From: Theodoxus fluviatilis
Taxonomy: Eukaryota; Mollusca; Gastropoda; Cycloneritida; Neritidae
Length of the DNA: 12,500 nt
Direction of reading: 5' to 3'
Assembly (NCBI GenBank): GCA_034096865.1
Contig: JAWQFJ010026583.1
Span: 5,001 to 17,500 of the forward strand
Within the stretch, counting starts at the first letter, position 1. Every line of letters starts with the position of its first letter. Positions 9,141 to 12,500 of this stretch are shown here, one piece after another. The notes under the pieces are model-generated. The model saw nothing but the letters and a program-made list of their open reading frames with translations, ran no database searches and was not told the DNA's origin. A program made the translations under genes and the position numbers.

Positions 9141-10141
9141 ACTTCCCCTACTGTTCCTCCTCCTCCTAGTAATCCCCTACTGTTCCTCCTCCTCCTGGTA
9201 ATCCCCCTACTGTTCCTCCTCCTCCTCCTGGAAATCCCCCCACTGTTCCTCCTCCTCCTCCTGGTAATCCTCCCACTGTTCCTCCTCCTCCTCCTGGTAA
9301 TCCCCCTACTGATCCTCCTCCTCCTCCTGGTAATCCCCCTACTGTTCCTCCTCCTCCTGGTAATCCCCCTACTGATCCTCCTCCTCCTCCTGGTAATCCC
9401 CCTACTGATCCTCCTCCTCCTCCTGGTAATCCCCCTACTGATCCTCCTCCTCCTCCTGGTAATCCCCCTACTGTTCCTCCTCCTCCTGGTAATCCCCCTA
9501 CTGATCCTCCTCCTCCTCCTGGTAATCCCCCTACTGATCCTCCTCCTCCTCCTGGTAATCCCCCTACTGATCCTCCTCCTCCTCCTCCTGGTAATCCTCC
9601 TACTGTTCCTCCTCCTCCTGGTAATCCCCCTACTGATCCTCCTCCTCCTCCTGGTAATCCCCCTACTGATCCTCCTCCTCCTCCTAGTAATCTCCCCACT
9701 GTTCCTCCTCCTCCTGGTAATCCCCCTACTGATCCTCCTCCTCCTCCTCCTGGTAATCCTCCTACTGTTCCTCCTCCTCCTGGTAATCCCCCTACTGATC
9801 CTCCTCCTCCTCCTGGTAATCCCCCTACTGTTCCTCCTCCTCCTGGTAATCCCCCTACTGTTCCTCCTCCTCCTGGTAACCCCCTTACTGTTCCTCCTCC
9901 TCCTGGTAATCCCCCTACTGTACCTCCTCCTCCTCCTGGTAATCCCCCTACTGTTCCTCCTCCTCCTGGTAATCCCCCTACTTATCCTCCTCCTCCTGGT
10001 AATCCCCCTACTGTACCTCCTCCTCCTCCTGGTAATCCCCCTACTGATCCTCCTCCTCCTCCTGGTAATCCCCCTACTGTTCCTTCTCCTCCTCCTCCCC
10101 CGCCCCCCCCTACTGTTCCTCCTCCTCCTCCTCCTGGTAAT
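9141..10141. repeat. Minisatellite, 30/33/36-bp unit with higher-order structure
   Basis: About 31 tandem units of the form CCCCCTACTG[T/A]T(CCT)4-6GGTAAT. Most units are 30 bp (GTT then four CCT) or 33 bp (GAT then five CCT), with a few 36-bp units (six CCT). From 9302 to about 9909 the base at the GTT/GAT position predicts the CCT number without exception that I can see. Multi-unit blocks recur: a 30-33-33-33 block at 9335-9463 repeats at 9464-9595 with one extra CCT, and a three-unit block at 9560-9658 repeats at 9722-9820, a period of 162 bp. The plus frame would read Pro-rich (GNPPTVPPPP / GNPPTDPPPPP) and the minus frame Gly-rich (GGGGGSVGGLP). Neither has a flanking domain. Confidence 0.95.
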
Positions 10142-11510
10142 CCCCCTACTGTTCCTCCTCCCCCTCCCCTATTGTACCTCCTCCTCCCCCCCCCCACTGT
10201 TCCTCCTTCTACCCCCCCCCCCTACTGTTCCTCCTCCTCCCCCCTCCCCCTACTGTTCCCCCTCCTCCCCCCCTACTGTTCCTCGTCCTCCCCCTCCGTA
10301 CTGTTTCTCCTCCTCCCCCCCCTACTGTTCCTCCTCCTTCTCCCCCCCCCCCAACCCTACTGTTCCTCCTTCTCCCCCCTCCCCCCTACTGTTCCTCGTC
10401 CTCCCCCTCCCTACTGTTCCTCCTCATCCCCCCCTCCCACTGTTCCACGTCATCCTCCCCCTCACTGTTACTCCTCCTCCTCCCACTGTTCCTCCTCCTC
10501 CTCCCCCCCCCCCCTACTGTTCCTCCTCCTCCCCCTCCTACTGTTCCTCCTCCTCCCCCCCTACTGTTTCTCCTCCTCCTCCCCCTACTGTTTCTCCTCC
10601 CCCCTCCAATGTTCCTCCTCCTCCTCCCCCCCCCACCCCACTGTTCCTCCTCCTCCTCCTCCCCTGTTTGTCCTCCTCCCCCCCCCTCCCCCACCCACTG
10701 TTCCTCCTCCTCCCCCCCCCCCCCTACTGTTCCTCCTCCTCCACCCCCCCTCCCCCCTCCACTGTTTCTCTTCCTCCCCCCCCCTATTCCCCCTCCCCCC
10801 CCCTATTCCTCCTCCCCCCCCCCCCCAGTATTCCTCGACCTCCCCCACCCCCACTGTTCCTCCTCCTCTCTCTCCCCCCTTTTCTGTTTCTCCTCCTCCT
10901 CCCCCCTCCCCCCCCCCCCCACTGTTCCTTCTCCTCCTCCCCTCTCTACTGTTCCTCCTCCTCTCGCTCTATTGAGTCTCCTCCTCCTCCCCCCATCCCC
11001 CTACTGTTCCTCCTCCTCCTCCCCCCTACTGTTCCTTCTCCTCCTCCCCCCCTACTGTTCCTCCTCCTCTCCCCCCCTGTTTCTTCTCCTCCTCCACCCC
11101 CTACTAGAAGCTGTTCCTCCTCCTCCCCTCCCCCACTGTTCCTCCTCCTCCCCCCCCCCTACTGTTCCTCCTCCTCTCCCCCCCCCCCTACTGTTTTTCC
11201 TCCTCCTCCCCCCCCCCCACCCTTACTGTTAATCTTCTTCCTCCCCCCTACTGTTCATTCTCTTCCTCCCCCCCCCCTACTGTTCCTGCTCCTTCTCCTC
11301 CTCCCCCCCCCTACTGTTCCTCCTCCTCCTCCTCCTTCCCCTACTGTTCCTCCACCTCCTTATCCTCCTTCTTCCCCTACTAATCCTCCTCCCCCCCCCC
11401 TACTGTTCCTCCTCCTCCTCCTCCTCCTCCTCCTCCTCCTCCTCCTCTCTCCTCCTCCTCCTCCTCCCTCCTCCTCCTCCTCCTCCTCCTCCGCCTCCTC
11501 CTCTCTCCTC

Positions 11511-11546
<36 letters not shown>

Positions 11547-11631
11547 CTGTTCCTCTTCTCCCTACTGTTCCTCCTCCCCCCTCTTCTTCCTCCTCCCCCT
11601 ACTGTTCCTCCTCCTCCCCTTCTTTGCTTGC
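10142..11631. repeat. C-rich polypyrimidine array, degenerate relative of the minisatellite
   Basis: About 1.5 kb is almost entirely C and T on the plus strand. The recurring core is CTACTGTTCCTCCTCC, the same core as in the adjacent minisatellite, but the GGTAAT segment is replaced by C-runs of variable length. Unit spacing is irregular, roughly 20-35 bp. Occasional units regain A/G-containing variants, for example near 11100 and 11375. On the minus strand it is G-rich with very many G-runs. Long Pro/Ser/Leu open frames on the plus strand arise because stop codons all need A. Confidence 0.9.
11407..11534. repeat. (TCC)n microsatellite inside the polypyrimidine array
   Basis: A long (TCC)n run with three short interruptions (CTCTC, CCTCCC, CCG). 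It mirrors the (TCC)n at 9036-9135 on the other side of the array, so the whole 2.6 kb block is bracketed by the same trinucleotide. Confidence 0.9.
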
Positions 11632-11817
11632 ATGGAGGAATTAGGACATGACACTAGACTGCAGGAGTACAGTGCCTTGATTAATGGCGCCCTGTCTCAC
11701 TACGCGTGGGGCGTTCTGTGTTCAAATGACAAAGATAACATTTTACGATACTGTCATCTGCAAAATCGAGTTGTAATGCGACGTTGCGATCACAATATTC
11801 TGCTCTCCGCTTAATTA
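11632..11817 (+). pseudogene. Possible reverse-transcriptase C-terminal scrap
   Basis: A 60-residue plus-strand frame ends in TAA. Its middle, ALSHYAWGVLCSNDKDNILR followed by LQNRVVMR and CDHNIL, resembles the Y-x-x-x-W-G-x-C-S ... LQ-x-R segment that follows the palm in LINE-type reverse transcriptases. The same segment is seen at 4700-5238 as NYASTLWDNCSK and YRRASKLM. The spacing is imperfect, with extra residues around YCH, as expected for a decayed copy. The start Met is arbitrary. It abuts the polypyrimidine array on its left. It could also be a chance frame. Confidence 0.3.
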
Positions 11818-12500
11818 AGTCATTTCCGATCAACTGTGAGACGAGAACACTACATATATCGCTACCACATACACATACAGCATATCTGGCAATGTGGCCG
11901 TTCTTGACTCCTATTTTTACTCTCTAAATCGTGTGAATCAACTGTACGGAGAGGTGGGGGTGGGGGTGAAATTTCGACGTCATGCATGGATTCATTCTTT
12001 GACAGCAGCACAGGACAGACAATGGGATCCAAATGGATGAGGACAAGTTTCCATTACACGATCCTTTTTCCATTATGAAAAGCAGCAGCGCCATGCGACG
12101 AGTCTGCTCAAAATGGAACGAAGACTCAGATTCCGCATGAGAGCGCGCGCGGCACTCCTACACCTGCTCATGGGACTGCTCTCCCGTTTTCAGCTTCTGT
12201 CACGTGATTGAAGCCCAGAACAACGTGCTATAAAACAAGTGCAGATACGGGAAAGGCTTCCGCAAACGGGCCACACTGGTGGACTCGTCCGAGAAGAGGG
12301 GCGTGAGAATGAACACAACATCTGATTGGCTGCGTTTTTACGAGTTTTTTTCTTCTTCTTCCGAACCGTCAAATTATTTTGTCAGTTTTCGAATGAATCA
12401 CTGGAAATTCACTGAGAATTAACCAACCAAGATCGCTTGTCAGTAAGATATGCTGTTGCTTGCTAGCTTGTATGGCCCGCCAGCTTGGCCGTCTTTCCAC
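11818..12500. other. Unassigned unique-looking sequence with weak promoter-like motifs
   Basis: No array or element is seen. A CACGTG E-box (12201-12206) lies 22 bases before a TATAAAA (12229-12235) on the plus strand, and an inverted CCAAT (ATTGG) lies near 12325. A plus-strand frame after the TATA box reads NKCRYGKGFRKRATLVDSSE and onward for roughly 60 codons before a stop, without a recognised domain. The motifs are short enough to occur by chance. Confidence 0.2.

Noticed and set aside
9141..10141. CRISPR-like array considered because of ~30-bp regular repeats
   Set aside because: Units are contiguous with no unique spacers; this is a minisatellite.
9173..10978. A plus-strand frame open for about 600 codons, Pro-rich with GNPPTV/GNPPTD repeats, and Gly-rich frames on the opposite strand
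   Set aside because: Unit lengths are multiples of three because CCT slippage changes them by three, and the strand has almost no A, so stops are rare. There is no Met start, no signal peptide and no flanking domain. It is an artefact unless transcripts show otherwise.
10172..11651. Several Pro/Ser/Leu-rich open frames on the plus strand and Gly/Arg/Glu-rich frames on the minus strand
   Set aside because: They overlap each other in all frames and follow directly from C/T-only composition.
12201..12372. E-box, TATA box and an open frame as a plus-strand gene start, and a Lys-rich minus-strand frame at 12190-12372
   Set aside because: The motifs are short and common, and neither frame resembles a known domain.

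Overview
The window looks like non-coding, repeat-dense nuclear DNA from an invertebrate animal. Three things point there: metazoan-style non-LTR retrotransposon debris, many very long dinucleotide arrays, and two short exon-like blocks with GT/AG splice signals. A gastropod mollusc is plausible from the microsatellite load and the retroelement style, but that is inference and no marker gene fixes the species. I see no bacterial-type operons, rRNA, convincing tRNA or CRISPR array.

Layout. 1-1170 is unassigned A/T-rich DNA. 1172-1443 (minus) is a protein-like exon candidate split between two frames around C-tracts. 1641-1753 is a CCAAT/TATA promoter-like cluster. 2218-2621 is a 404-bp terminal-inverted-repeat element with a perfect 9-bp target-site duplication, and a diverged second copy lies at 3191-3605. 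From 2821 to 5367 the sequence alternates between compound (GA), (TG), (CAGG) and (GAAC) microsatellites and 3' ends of minus-strand LINE-type retrotransposons. The best of these is a 5'-truncated reverse transcriptase C-terminus at 4700-5230. 5625-6400 is A/C-skewed and unassigned. 6831-6918 is a nested palindromic array of GTACCGGTAC. 6944-7290 holds a diverged tandem duplication with a 166-bp period.

The best cellular-gene candidate is on the minus strand. Exon-like blocks at 8857-8987 and 8064-8207 have matching splice phase, and their joined reading resembles an armadillo (ARM) repeat. They are separated by an intron carrying a (CA)n array. Upstream of them in gene orientation lies about 2.6 kb of polypyrimidine DNA: a (TCC)n tract, then a ~1 kb 30/33-bp minisatellite with higher-order organisation (9141-10141), then a ~1.5 kb C-rich degenerate relative (10142-11631). 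A possible second reverse-transcriptase scrap follows on the plus strand at 11632-11814.

Most long open frames here are composition artefacts of the microsatellites and the C/T-rich arrays. The window's interest lies in its repeat biology: the transposable element with intact target duplication, the link between LINE 3' ends and (TC)n arrays, the self-complementary array, and the higher-order minisatellite. I found no clear previously undescribed protein system.
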